NCBI GenBank assembly: GCA_945897765.1
Contig: CAMDGP010000022.1
Coordinates: 1 to 16,087, forward strand
Source: Chitinophaga pinensis
GTDB taxonomy: Bacteria > Bacteroidota > Bacteroidia > Flavobacteriales_D > Crocinitomicaceae
Length of the DNA: 16,087 nucleotides
Direction: 5' to 3'
Both the position numbers and the translations under genes were made by a program. Below are positions 1 through 8,041 of this stretch, one piece after another. Each line of letters begins with the position of its first letter. Position 1 is the stretch's first letter. The notes beneath the pieces were generated by a model. The model searched no databases and was not told the DNA's origin. It was given only the letters and a program-made list of their open reading frames with translations.

Positions 1-202
1 TTTCGCCAAAAGTACAATCGCGTGAAGGAATTCTAAAAAATTGAACAACCAAAACCAAAAACGTAATAAGTACCAATTCGGCTAAAATAAAAATTGGCAA
101 TAGCGCATGTTTTGTAAATCCCCAATAGTTCAGTGCACTTATGCCTGAAATTAAAACAAGGGTACCGAGCATGATACCATAACCTTCTCTGTGTAATTTC
201 AT
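1..202 (-). CDS. psd: Phosphatidylserine decarboxylase, N-terminal part (runs off window)
   Basis: The first 67 codons of a minus-strand gene are present; the rest lies beyond the left edge. The protein begins MKLHREGYGIMLGTLVL, has two hydrophobic stretches (about residues 9-26 and 34-54) and then VVQFFRIPSR. This Lys-Leu-His-Arg-Glu-Gly-Tyr opening, followed by membrane segments and an F-F-R-x-P turn, is what I know from the short Bacteroidota-type phosphatidylserine decarboxylases. These make phosphatidylethanolamine at the inner membrane and self-cleave near their C terminus to form a pyruvoyl group; that region is not in view. The start lies 9 bases after the cdsA stop, so the gene is probably the last seen member of the rsfS-ftsH-cdsA operon. 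It uses the CDP-diacylglycerol branch that CdsA feeds, which supports the call. The family call rests only on the N terminus. Confidence 0.72.
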   Translation of the reverse strand, partial: MKLHREGYGIMLGTLVLISGISALNYWGFTKHALLPIFILAELVLITFLVLVVQFFRIPSRDCTFGE

Positions 203-211
203 AGTTAATAT

Positions 212-1033
212 TTACCAGTAATTATAAATCATTGACCAACAATAAAAGAATGGAATTCCAAATAAAGCTGCGTCAAATCTATCTAAAATTCCACCATGTC
301 CAGGTAGAATTGAACCTGTATCTTTTATCTTTAAACTTCTCTTGAATAAGGATTCTAATAAATCACCATAAATCGCGCAAGGAGCAATGATAACAGCAGA
401 AATTATCCAAAACAGTTCTTCTCCTTTATTGATAAAAGCTCCAATGATATATCCAAAAAGTAAAGTAAAAAAGACACCGCCGATTGTTCCTTCCCATGTC
501 TTTTTGGGAGAAATTCGTTCAAATAATTTAGTTTTTCCAAAAGCTCTTCCTGTTAAGTAAGCAAAGGAATCATTTGCCCAAATTAATAGATACATCCCAA
601 CCACGGCAGGTAAATAAGAAGTATCTCTAAGGTTTAAATCAATGGTTAAATAAAAAGGAACAACAACGTAAATTATTCCAAAAACCAAAACTGAAATGTT
701 AATTACTGGATTTTCTTTCTTCTTCCATAACTCACTTAAAACCAATGTAAAAAACAAAGGGAAAATGACAGTTATTGAAATGATTGGCAATACTTTCGCG
801 CTGATTCCAATTAATAAAGTGAAGATGAAAATACCAATAAAAATACCAATTTCGGAACTAACGCTCACGATTTTGTCATTTTTAAATAAGCGGTAAAATT
901 CCATTAAACCAAGAACCATAAAAACGGAGAAAACTAAAGCTTGTGCATACGGATTCCAAAGAATAGAACCTATTACAACGGTTGCGAAAACTGCACCTGT
1001 TAATGCTCTTGTTCCTAAATTACCCAGTGGCAT
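212..1033 (-). CDS. cdsA: Phosphatidate cytidylyltransferase (CDP-diacylglycerol synthase)
   Basis: This 273-residue, strongly hydrophobic protein makes CDP-diacylglycerol from phosphatidic acid and CTP, the committed step to membrane phospholipids. The C-terminal CDP-diacylglycerol synthase signature is clear: GDLLESLFKR begins at residue 223, followed by KIKDTGSILPGHGGILDR (235-252), with the conserved K-D and D-R-x-D acidic residues. SPKKTWEG at 175-182 is another hallmark of the family. About seven or eight membrane segments can be read from the hydrophobic blocks. Length is normal. The ATG overlaps the last 14 bases of the upstream DUF2007 gene, so translation is probably coupled. The chosen start has a purine-rich stretch (GTGAAAG) just upstream. 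psd follows after 9 bases, making a lipid-synthesis tail to the operon. Confidence 0.95.
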   Translation of the reverse strand: MPLGNLGTRALTGAVFATVVIGSILWNPYAQALVFSVFMVLGLMEFYRLFKNDKIVSVSSEIGIFIGIFIFTLLIGISAKVLPIISITVIFPLFFTLVLSELWKKKENPVINISVLVFGIIYVVVPFYLTIDLNLRDTSYLPAVVGMYLLIWANDSFAYLTGRAFGKTKLFERISPKKTWEGTIGGVFFTLLFGYIIGAFINKGEELFWIISAVIIAPCAIYGDLLESLFKRSLKIKDTGSILPGHGGILDRFDAALFGIPFFYCWSMIYNYW

Positions 1034-1219
1034 CTTTCACTATTTTTTCAGCCTTCTCTTTGTCATCCATGTTTACATAAAGTTCGTAGCTTCCGAAATT
1101 GTTATACATTGAAGAAACGGTATTACGTTCTTTAAACACAACATCTTCCACATCAAGCACCATTTTTAGTTGCTCAAACAGAAAAACATCTGTGGTGGAA
1201 AAAACGCAAACCCAATCCA

Positions 1220-1220
<1 letters not shown>
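1020..1220 (-). CDS. Small DUF2007-type 'putative signal transducing' protein
   Basis: This 66-residue soluble protein starts MDWVCVFSTTDVFLFEQLKM and contains the pattern typical of the DUF2007 family: a short ferredoxin-like fold in which an early helix (residues 11-24) is followed by strands and a Glu/Lys-rich last helix (DKEKAEKIVKD). The family is annotated as putative signal-transducing or PII-like, but no biochemical role is established to my knowledge. It starts at the very base where ftsH stops (TAATG, one-base overlap) and its 3' end overlaps the cdsA start, so it is translationally coupled on both sides. This placement between the membrane protease and a lipid enzyme is the main clue to its role. 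Family assignment is from memory of the pattern, not a search. Confidence 0.7.
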
Positions 1221-3256
<2,036 letters not shown>

Positions 3257-3263
3257 ATTATTA

Positions 3264-3641
3264 TTAATCTAAATTTGGTATATCCGTACGAATTGCATCC
3301 GCCCACAAGTCCTCTATACTGTAAAAACCCCTTGCGTCCTTATAGAAAATGTGAGCAACAACATCTATATAATCTAACAAAATCCACTCACTATTGTTTT
3401 TACCTTCGATATGCCAAGGTTTTTCTTGAAGAATTTTTCTTGTGAATCGTGAAGTAGCGTTTGAAATACCATCAACATGCGTACTTGAGTCTCCGCTACT
3501 GATTACAAAAAAATCGCAAACAGCGCTTTGCAGGTGGCGTAAATCTAATACTACAATATTTCTCGCTTTATTTTCCTGCATACCCTCCACTATCGTTTTA
3601 CACAATAATTCCGACTCAGTTATACTTTTTGTTTTTCGCAT
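3264..3641 (-). CDS. rsfS: Ribosomal silencing factor RsfS
   Basis: This 125-residue protein belongs to the RsfS/Iojap family, which binds uL14 on the 50S subunit and blocks subunit joining when nutrients are short. The family core is visible: CDFFVISSG (42-50), then EWILLDYIDVVAHIF (85-99) and YSIEDLWADA (107-116). It appears to be the first gene of the operon with ftsH, the DUF2007 gene, cdsA and psd, with only 7 bases to ftsH. A minus-strand TAGATTTG element (3661-3668) sits 19 bases before the ATG and matches the Bacteroidota -7 consensus. Confidence 0.95.
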   Translation of the reverse strand: MRKTKSITESELLCKTIVEGMQENKARNIVVLDLRHLQSAVCDFFVISSGDSSTHVDGISNATSRFTRKILQEKPWHIEGKNNSEWILLDYIDVVAHIFYKDARGFYSIEDLWADAIRTDIPNLD

Positions 3642-3660
3642 TTAATTTTTTGTTGAATCA

Positions 3661-3668
3661 CAAATCTA
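3661..3668 (-). promoter_or_regulatory. Candidate Bacteroidota -7 element for the rsfS-ftsH operon
   Basis: Read on the minus strand, this is TAGATTTG, an exact fit to TAnnTTTG, 19 bases before the rsfS start codon. No convincing TTTG -33 element lies at the usual 19-21 base distance, so this is a half-supported promoter. Confidence 0.4.
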
Positions 3669-3680
3669 AGGGATAAATTT

Positions 3681-3688
3681 TAATTTTG
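3681..3688 (+). promoter_or_regulatory. Candidate Bacteroidota -7 element for birA
   Basis: TAATTTTG fits TAnnTTTG exactly and lies 23 bases before the birA GTG. Upstream TTTG and TTG motifs (3649-3655) are at 25-28 bases, longer than the usual spacing. It is 12 bases away from the oppositely oriented rsfS element, so the two promoters would overlap back to back. Confidence 0.38.
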
Positions 3689-3711
3689 ACCCGACCCTCA
3701 AAAGTAATACT

Positions 3712-4455
3712 GTGAAGCAAGCTCTTTTCGGAAAAGAAATCATTCATTTATCTAATATTGACTCCACCAACAATTTTGCTGCCAAGCTGCTTTCGGAGAA
3801 CCTTTGTCAAAATGGAGCGGTAATTATGGCAGACGTTCAAACTGAGGGTAAAGGACAAAGAGGAAATATTTGGTTGTCGGAATCAGGGAAAAACTTGTTA
3901 TCTTCCTTTGTTTTTAAACCCGACAATCTGTCAGTAGAAAATCAGATAGCCATAACATGGGCAACAAGCCTTTCGCTCTTGGAAACATTAAGAAAATTTA
4001 ACATTGAAGCCCTTATTAAATGGCCAAATGACATCTTTGTTGGAGGGAAAAAAATCGCTGGAATTTTAATCGAAAATCAACTTCAAGGCACGCGAATTAG
4101 TTGCTCAATAATTGGAATTGGTTTAAACTTAAATCAAACTTTTTTCGACGATTTAAAAGCAACAAGCGTACTTCTTGAAACAAAACAAATTGTTGAACCA
4201 CGTAAGTTTTTAAATTTGCTAGCACATGAAATGAATGAACAGTTTCAGTTAATTTATTCTTCTAATTTCGAGATTTTAAAAGTAGAATACGAAAACAATT
4301 TGTTTCAAATGAATGAATTGAAAAGCTATGAAGATGAATTTGGTGTGTTTGTTGGAAAAATAATTGGAACTACTGAAGAAGGGAAAATCTTAATTGAAAA
4401 ATCAAATGCTATTCAGTCTTATGGTTTGAAAGAGGTTACTTTTTTGATGAAGTAG
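3712..4455 (+). CDS. birA: Biotin--[acetyl-CoA carboxylase] ligase, catalytic-only form
   Basis: A 247-residue ligase that activates biotin with ATP and attaches it to the carrier domain of acetyl-CoA carboxylase. Key motifs: DSTN at 17-20, TEGKGQRGNIW at 44-54 (the adenylate-binding GxGQRG loop), KWPNDIFVGGKKIAGILIE at 103-121 with the catalytic lysine region, and IGIGLNLNQ at 134-142. There is no N-terminal winged helix, so unlike the E. coli BirA it should not act as a repressor. The start is GTG: no in-frame ATG fits, and the Ser-Thr-Asn motif would be lost with a later start. It diverges from rsfS across 70 bases and faces the TonB-domain gene across a 497-base gap. Confidence 0.93.
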   Translation: MKQALFGKEIIHLSNIDSTNNFAAKLLSENLCQNGAVIMADVQTEGKGQRGNIWLSESGKNLLSSFVFKPDNLSVENQIAITWATSLSLLETLRKFNIEALIKWPNDIFVGGKKIAGILIENQLQGTRISCSIIGIGLNLNQTFFDDLKATSVLLETKQIVEPRKFLNLLAHEMNEQFQLIYSSNFEILKVEYENNLFQMNELKSYEDEFGVFVGKIIGTTEEGKILIEKSNAIQSYGLKEVTFLMK

Positions 4456-4546
4456 AGTTATTGAAATTGTATTTTTGAGCGAATGCTTTCGTGCCACCAA
4501 TAATAATCAAATTCATAACGCCGAAATTAATCTCAATTTGAGCTAA

Positions 4547-4859
4547 TATTTTATTTGCCTTTCTTTTTGCATGATTAAAAAGAAACAAAAAATCTAGGCT
4601 CTGAATTTCTTTTTGTTCGCAAATTATCACTCTGATATTATTTACAACTCGAAGCGAACAATTTTAACTCCTTTCTGAAACTGGATTTTGGCGTCCGTCT
4701 GCTGACGGAACAAAAATCCTTAAAATTAACCAGTTTCAGTTCAGTAGCTAAAACCTAGAAATCCAAGGCCGAAAAAGTGCGTTAATATTATTAAATAGTT
4801 CTCTCTTCGATTTAATGTTTGATTTTCAAGTTTAAAATATTATTTGGAATGGTTGCGAA
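4547..4859. repeat. Structured intergenic repeat, copy 1 (~313 bp)
   Basis: This stretch aligns along its length with 13673-13978 in the same orientation. Shared blocks include TATTTTATTTGCC at the left, GGCTCTGAATTTCT, TTGTTCGCAAAT, GCGAACAATTTTAA, a block around 4747-4776 (TAAAACCTAGAAAT then CAAGGCCGAAAAAG), AAATAGTTC and a right-end TTGCGAA. It holds nested inverted repeats: P0, 4560-4568 with 4577-4585 (9 bp, perfect); P1, 4597-4610 with 4757-4770 (12 of 14 positions pair, one as a T-G wobble; mismatches at two positions); P2, 4613-4620 with 4654-4661 (8 bp, 33-base loop); P3, 4675-4684 with 4730-4739 (10 bp, perfect). P1 encloses P2 and P3, giving a three-way-junction layout. Whether it acts as RNA or as a DNA element is not known. 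Confidence 0.8.
4694..4709. repeat. Extra hairpin inside repeat copy 1
   Basis: TCCGTC (4694-4699) and GACGGA (4704-4709) form a 6-bp stem with a TGCT tetraloop at the tip of P3. Copy 2 has no counterpart here; its interior is shorter (about 38 against 45 bases) and does not pair in this way. Confidence 0.6.
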
Positions 4860-4952
4860 AACTAAATAAAAGTAAATCTGCATAAATCGGTCTTCATCTT
4901 CCTTTAATCTTCATGGCACGGTTCTTTGATAATCGCTTTCATAAACTATGCT

Positions 4953-5852
4953 TTAGTTCAGCGTAAAATTTATCGGAATTGTCATGTATTGCGAAACGGA
5001 ATGCCCATCGTTCTTTCCAGGTGTCCATTTCGGCATATTTTTAATCACACGAATGGCTTCTTGTTCTAAGCCTTTACCGTCGGGAACGCTTTTTACAATC
5101 TCAAAATTTTCTAATTCTCCATTTTTGTTTACCACAAAACGCACAATCACTTTTCCTTCGATGCCCTTGTCTTTTTCTAAAGTTGGATATTGAACGCTTT
5201 CTTGAATGTATTTCAGCATTTGAACATAACCTCCTGGATATTCCGCATCAACTTCAGCAAAAACAACAGGTGTGTCGTCAGCAATTTTTGGTTCTTCCAT
5301 TTCGTAAATGGGTCTTTCAGGTTCAACGACCTCCATCATTGGAATCCCCATCGTTTCATGAATTTCATTTACAGTTTCAACGTGTTCTGATTCAAGAATT
5401 TCACCACCTTTGAACGTTCTAAGAATGTCTTTCTGTTCTTTATCTTTTTTAGAATTTTCTTTCTTTTTTTTCTGTTCCTTGGAACGTAAAGCAATTTCAG
5501 TCTTATGTGATTTCGAAACGGAACCTCTAACATTCGAATCCTGCTCACAGGAAGAAAACAAACTTGCGCCAACCATCGCTAAAATCATAAAAGCTTTAGA
5601 CTGAAAACGCGGTTGTTTCAACACTTCCATCAATGCTGGATAATCGTCGATGTGAAAATCAAATTGCTGGCTGGACATTTTTCCGCAAACAGAGCCAACA
5701 GGATTTGAAAGCAAATACGCAATGATTTCCGCACGGCTAAACGTTCTGAAGTCGACCAAATGTTTGTCACACTTCAAGCAATGACGCGAATGCATCGTGA
5801 TTTTCATGTTGTCCCAATTTTCTAGACAAGGTTCTTTGATGGTGACTTTCAT
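4953..5852 (-). CDS. TonB C-terminal-domain protein with Cys-rich N-terminal domain
   Basis: A 299-residue protein in three parts. Residues 1-80 hold Cys9, Cys25, Cys28 and Cys56 with HSRHCLKC and PVGSVCGKM. This pattern often precedes a membrane segment in Bacteroidota proteins and may bind metal. A hydrophobic segment follows (87-101, ending LFSSC), then a Lys/Glu-rich, Pro-containing linker to about 200. The C-terminal TonB-like fold begins near YPGGYVQMLKY (205-215) and includes GKVIVRFVV and PKWTPGK (274-280). It would span the inner membrane with the N terminus in the cytoplasm and may hand energy to an outer-membrane transporter. Substrate and partner receptor are unknown, and no ExbB/ExbD is in the window. 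It follows yigZ by 14 bases. The SSC at 100-102 resembles a lipobox but is far too internal for a normal lipoprotein signal. Confidence 0.82.
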   Translation of the reverse strand: MKVTIKEPCLENWDNMKITMHSRHCLKCDKHLVDFRTFSRAEIIAYLLSNPVGSVCGKMSSQQFDFHIDDYPALMEVLKQPRFQSKAFMILAMVGASLFSSCEQDSNVRGSVSKSHKTEIALRSKEQKKKKENSKKDKEQKDILRTFKGGEILESEHVETVNEIHETMGIPMMEVVEPERPIYEMEEPKIADDTPVVFAEVDAEYPGGYVQMLKYIQESVQYPTLEKDKGIEGKVIVRFVVNKNGELENFEIVKSVPDGKGLEQEAIRVIKNMPKWTPGKNDGHSVSQYMTIPINFTLN

Positions 5853-5866
5853 GGTTAGAAAATTAC

Positions 5867-6466
5867 TTAAACTTTCACGGATTCCAGTTCTACTCCGTCC
5901 AAGTTTTGCAATTGCGCTTGTAACGTGCTGTTTGAAAGGGGCAAACTTACTTTTAGAACGCAGGCAACTTCAAAAGATTGTGTGATTATTTTACAAGGCT
6001 GACTTTTAACGATTTTCATTACCTGTGGCATTTGCTCATACGTGAATGAAATGGTGATTTCTTGTTCGTCCTCTAACTCAACGATTTCCGATTGTTCCAA
6101 CGCTTCTTTCGATGCGGTTCGGTAGGCATTGATTAAGCCTCCAACTCCTAAATTTGTTCCACCGTAATAACGCACAACTGCCACCAAAATGTTCGTTAGA
6201 TCAAAAGATTGAATTTGTCCTAAAATCGGCGGTCCAGCTGAATTGGAAGGTTCTCCGTCGTCACTTGCACGATACAATTTCTTATCACTTCCAAATCGAA
6301 AAGCATAACACACATGGACAGCTTGGTGGTGTTCTTTGCGCCATTGATGGAGGTAAATTTTTGCTTCTTCTTCCGTTTTACAAGGCACAGCAAAAGCCAA
6401 AAACTTCGATCCTTTTTCTTTGTAGAATCCTTCACTGGTTTGCAATATCGTTCGGAAATGAGACAA
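5867..6466 (-). CDS. yigZ: YigZ/IMPACT family protein (UPF0029)
   Basis: A 199-residue protein of the YigZ/IMPACT family. The family hallmarks are DDGEPSNSAGPPILGQI (69-85) and VVRYYGGTNLGVGGL (97-111), followed by the C-terminal DUF1949-like half (about 130-199). Eukaryotic IMPACT proteins regulate the GCN2 kinase; the bacterial role is not settled, with links to translation suggested by fold. Length is normal for the two-domain bacterial form. It seems to be the first gene of a two-gene unit with the TonB-domain gene. A minus-strand TACTTTTG (6480-6487) fits the Bacteroidota -7 consensus but lies only 13 bases before the ATG, which would give a near-leaderless message. Confidence 0.93.
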   Translation of the reverse strand: MSHFRTILQTSEGFYKEKGSKFLAFAVPCKTEEEAKIYLHQWRKEHHQAVHVCYAFRFGSDKKLYRASDDGEPSNSAGPPILGQIQSFDLTNILVAVVRYYGGTNLGVGGLINAYRTASKEALEQSEIVELEDEQEITISFTYEQMPQVMKIVKSQPCKIITQSFEVACVLKVSLPLSNSTLQAQLQNLDGVELESVKV

Positions 6467-6516
6467 GTGCTTTTTTCAGCAAAAGTAAGGAGAGTATTGA
6501 GAAGATAGGTTATTTT

Positions 6517-6542
6517 GGGGTTGGGGGTTGGTGGCGGTGAGG
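6517..6542 (+). other. G-rich tract, possible G-quadruplex
   Basis: Within an AT-rich gap, the plus strand has GGGG (6517-6520), GGGGG (6523-6527) and then four GG pairs (6530-6531, 6533-6534, 6536-6537, 6541-6542) separated by one to three bases. This can form a two-tier but not a regular three-tier G-quadruplex. It marks the left edge of the restriction-modification block and lies upstream of yigZ on the other strand. Confidence 0.45.
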
Positions 6543-6574
6543 TTTTAAGTTTTTTAATCAAAATTAAATTTCAA

Positions 6575-6606
6575 TTTGCAAAATAAAAAACAAATAAATA
6601 ACTTTA
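6575..6606 (+). promoter_or_regulatory. Candidate promoter of the restriction-modification operon
   Basis: TTTG (6575-6578), 20 bases, then TAACTTTA (6599-6606) matches the Bacteroidota TTTG-N19-21-TAnnTTTG layout at all but the last base. It lies 39 bases before the regulator's ATG. The region between (6607-6645) would be the natural operator site, but I see no strong inverted repeat there. Confidence 0.5.
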
Positions 6607-6645
6607 CCCAAAATAGGTCAAATCATAAATAGTAAAACCTTAAAT

Positions 6646-6978
6646 ATGACAAGTTTTGGCAACTTTATTAAAATGGAGCGAGAGAAAAGAGAATGGACTC
6701 AAACCGATTTTGGTGCTAGAATAGGTATTAATTCTAGTGCAATCAGTCGAATTGAGAATGGAACAAAAAAATTTAGTGTTTCTAAATTGAAACTACTATC
6801 TGATATTTTTGATATGGATTCTCAAAAAGTTAATGATCTATTTTTTGCAGATAAGTTTGCTCAAGAAGCCTATAAATACAAATGCTCGGATAATGTGTTT
6901 GTTGTAGCAGAAGGAACAGCGACATATTTAAGAAGTATTAATACAAAACAAGGAATTATAAACTTTGAAAATGAGTAA
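6646..6978 (+). CDS. XRE-family HTH regulator of the restriction-modification operon (controller-like)
   Basis: A 110-residue protein with an N-terminal helix-turn-helix of the XRE/Cro type at about residues 7-62: EKREWTQTDFGARIGINSSAISRIENG is the usual Q-T-x-x-x-A-x-x-x-G, S-x-I-S-R-x-E-x-G pattern. A ~45-residue C-terminal tail is of unknown fold. It is the first gene of the operon and its last 8 bases overlap the ATG of the first methyltransferase. Controller (C) proteins in this position delay the endonuclease until methylation is established, and that is the likely role here. The classical C protein is shorter (about 80 residues) and acts at paired C-boxes, which I did not find, so the assignment is by context. 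A maintenance repressor is the alternative. Confidence 0.75.
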   Translation: MTSFGNFIKMEREKREWTQTDFGARIGINSSAISRIENGTKKFSVSKLKLLSDIFDMDSQKVNDLFFADKFAQEAYKYKCSDNVFVVAEGTATYLRSINTKQGIINFENE

Positions 6979-8041
6979 AAAATTAACAGCAATAGATTTA
7001 TTCTCAGGGTGTGGTGGATTTTCATACGGATTTCAGCAAGCTGGTTTTCATGTAGTATTAGGCGTTGATAATACTGAAATTGCTCTCAAAACATTCGAGA
7101 AGAATCATAACAATTCAAAAGCTCTTTTACTTGATTTACATAAAGAAAGTGCGATTGAAACAATTGTTAATGAAACTAAAGGTAAAGAAATAGATGTCAT
7201 AATTGCAGGACCTCCTTGTCAAGGATTTTCTCTGTCTGGAACCCGAAATGAAAATGACGAAAGAAACTCACTTTTCTATTCAGTTTTTAAAGTTGCAGAA
7301 AGATTAAATCCTAAAGCATTAATTATCGAAAATGTACCAGGATTACTAAATCTTTACGGTGGAAAAGCAAAAAAAGAAATAATTAGACTTTGTGATGAAA
7401 TGGGTTACAATTGTAATCCAAAATTACTTTTTGCTCCAGATTATGGTGTTCCTCAAATTCGTAAAAGAGTGTTTTTTGTTGCTCTCAGAAAAGATTTTGG
7501 TGTTTTTGAATTTCCAGATCCAATTTTAAAAGCAGAACATTATATTGGATGTGAAGATGCAATTGGTGATTTACCAGACCTAGTCAGTAACCTAGGAAAC
7601 GAAAACTTGGAGTATGATAAAAAACCTTTTAGCAATTATCAAAAAATGATGCGAAACGGTAATAAAGTGCTTAAAAATCATCTCGGCACACAACATACAG
7701 ATCATGTTATACATGTAATTTCTCAGGTTCCAGAAGGTGGAAATCATAGAGATTTACCTCTAGGAGTTGGTGATTCAAGAAAATTTAATGAAGCATGGAC
7801 AAGATACCACAGTAAAAAGCCCTCTAAAACCATTGATACAGGTCATAGAAATCATTTTCATTATAAATGGAATAGAGTTCCTAGTGTTAGGGAAAATGCA
7901 CGTCTTCAGTCTTTTTCAGATGAATTTGAGTTTTTAGGAAATAAAACAGAACAATATAGACAAGTTGGAAATGCAGTGCCTCCTCTATTGGGAAAGATAT
8001 TAGGAGAACAACTTTTAAAACATTTGAATTATGAAGTATAA
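6971..8041 (+). CDS. DNA (cytosine-5-)-methyltransferase 1
   Basis: A C5-cytosine methyltransferase of 356 residues, using the ATG at 6971 rather than a TTG two codons earlier. It has every expected motif in order: I, DLFSGCGG (9-16), for S-adenosylmethionine; IV, GPPCQGFS (80-87), with catalytic Cys83; VI, ENVPGL (120-125); VIII, QIRKRV (162-167); IX around NARLQSF (309-315); and X, QVGNAVPP (331-338). The target-recognition region between VIII and IX is about 130 residues, suggesting a single short target. It protects DNA from the linked endonuclease. It overlaps the regulator upstream by 8 bases and the second methyltransferase downstream by 11 bases. It differs from that enzyme in the recognition region, so the two probably do not methylate the same base. 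Confidence 0.95.
   Translation: MSKKLTAIDLFSGCGGFSYGFQQAGFHVVLGVDNTEIALKTFEKNHNNSKALLLDLHKESAIETIVNETKGKEIDVIIAGPPCQGFSLSGTRNENDERNSLFYSVFKVAERLNPKALIIENVPGLLNLYGGKAKKEIIRLCDEMGYNCNPKLLFAPDYGVPQIRKRVFFVALRKDFGVFEFPDPILKAEHYIGCEDAIGDLPDLVSNLGNENLEYDKKPFSNYQKMMRNGNKVLKNHLGTQHTDHVIHVISQVPEGGNHRDLPLGVGDSRKFNEAWTRYHSKKPSKTIDTGHRNHFHYKWNRVPSVRENARLQSFSDEFEFLGNKTEQYRQVGNAVPPLLGKILGEQLLKHLNYEV

Larger units (their letters stand above)
4456..4952. other. Gene-free convergent gap of 497 bases holding repeat copy 1
   Basis: The gap lies between the 3' ends of birA (plus) and the TonB-domain gene (minus). Its main content is the structured repeat at 4547-4859. The only open frame, on the minus strand from 4630, is made of repeat sequence and runs into the birA 3' end, so I do not call it. 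No clear G/C-rich hairpin plus T-run terminator is seen for either gene outside the repeat; the repeat's own hairpins might end both transcripts. Confidence 0.6.

Noticed and set aside
4436..4630. Minus-strand open frame of 64 codons after birA
   Set aside because: It consists of repeat sequence and overlaps the 3' end of birA; the equivalent frame is not kept in repeat copy 2, and the pairing pattern explains the sequence better than coding does.
6154..6561. Open frames on both strands overlapping yigZ
   Set aside because: They are out of frame with the clear YigZ motifs and have no recognisable features; yigZ explains the region.
6607..6645. C-box-like operators for the restriction regulator
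   Set aside because: Only three- to four-base inverted matches around GGT/ACC are seen; in AT-rich DNA this is not significant.
6965..6970. TTG start for the first methyltransferase
   Set aside because: ATG two codons later is the better start and is the expected distance before motif I.
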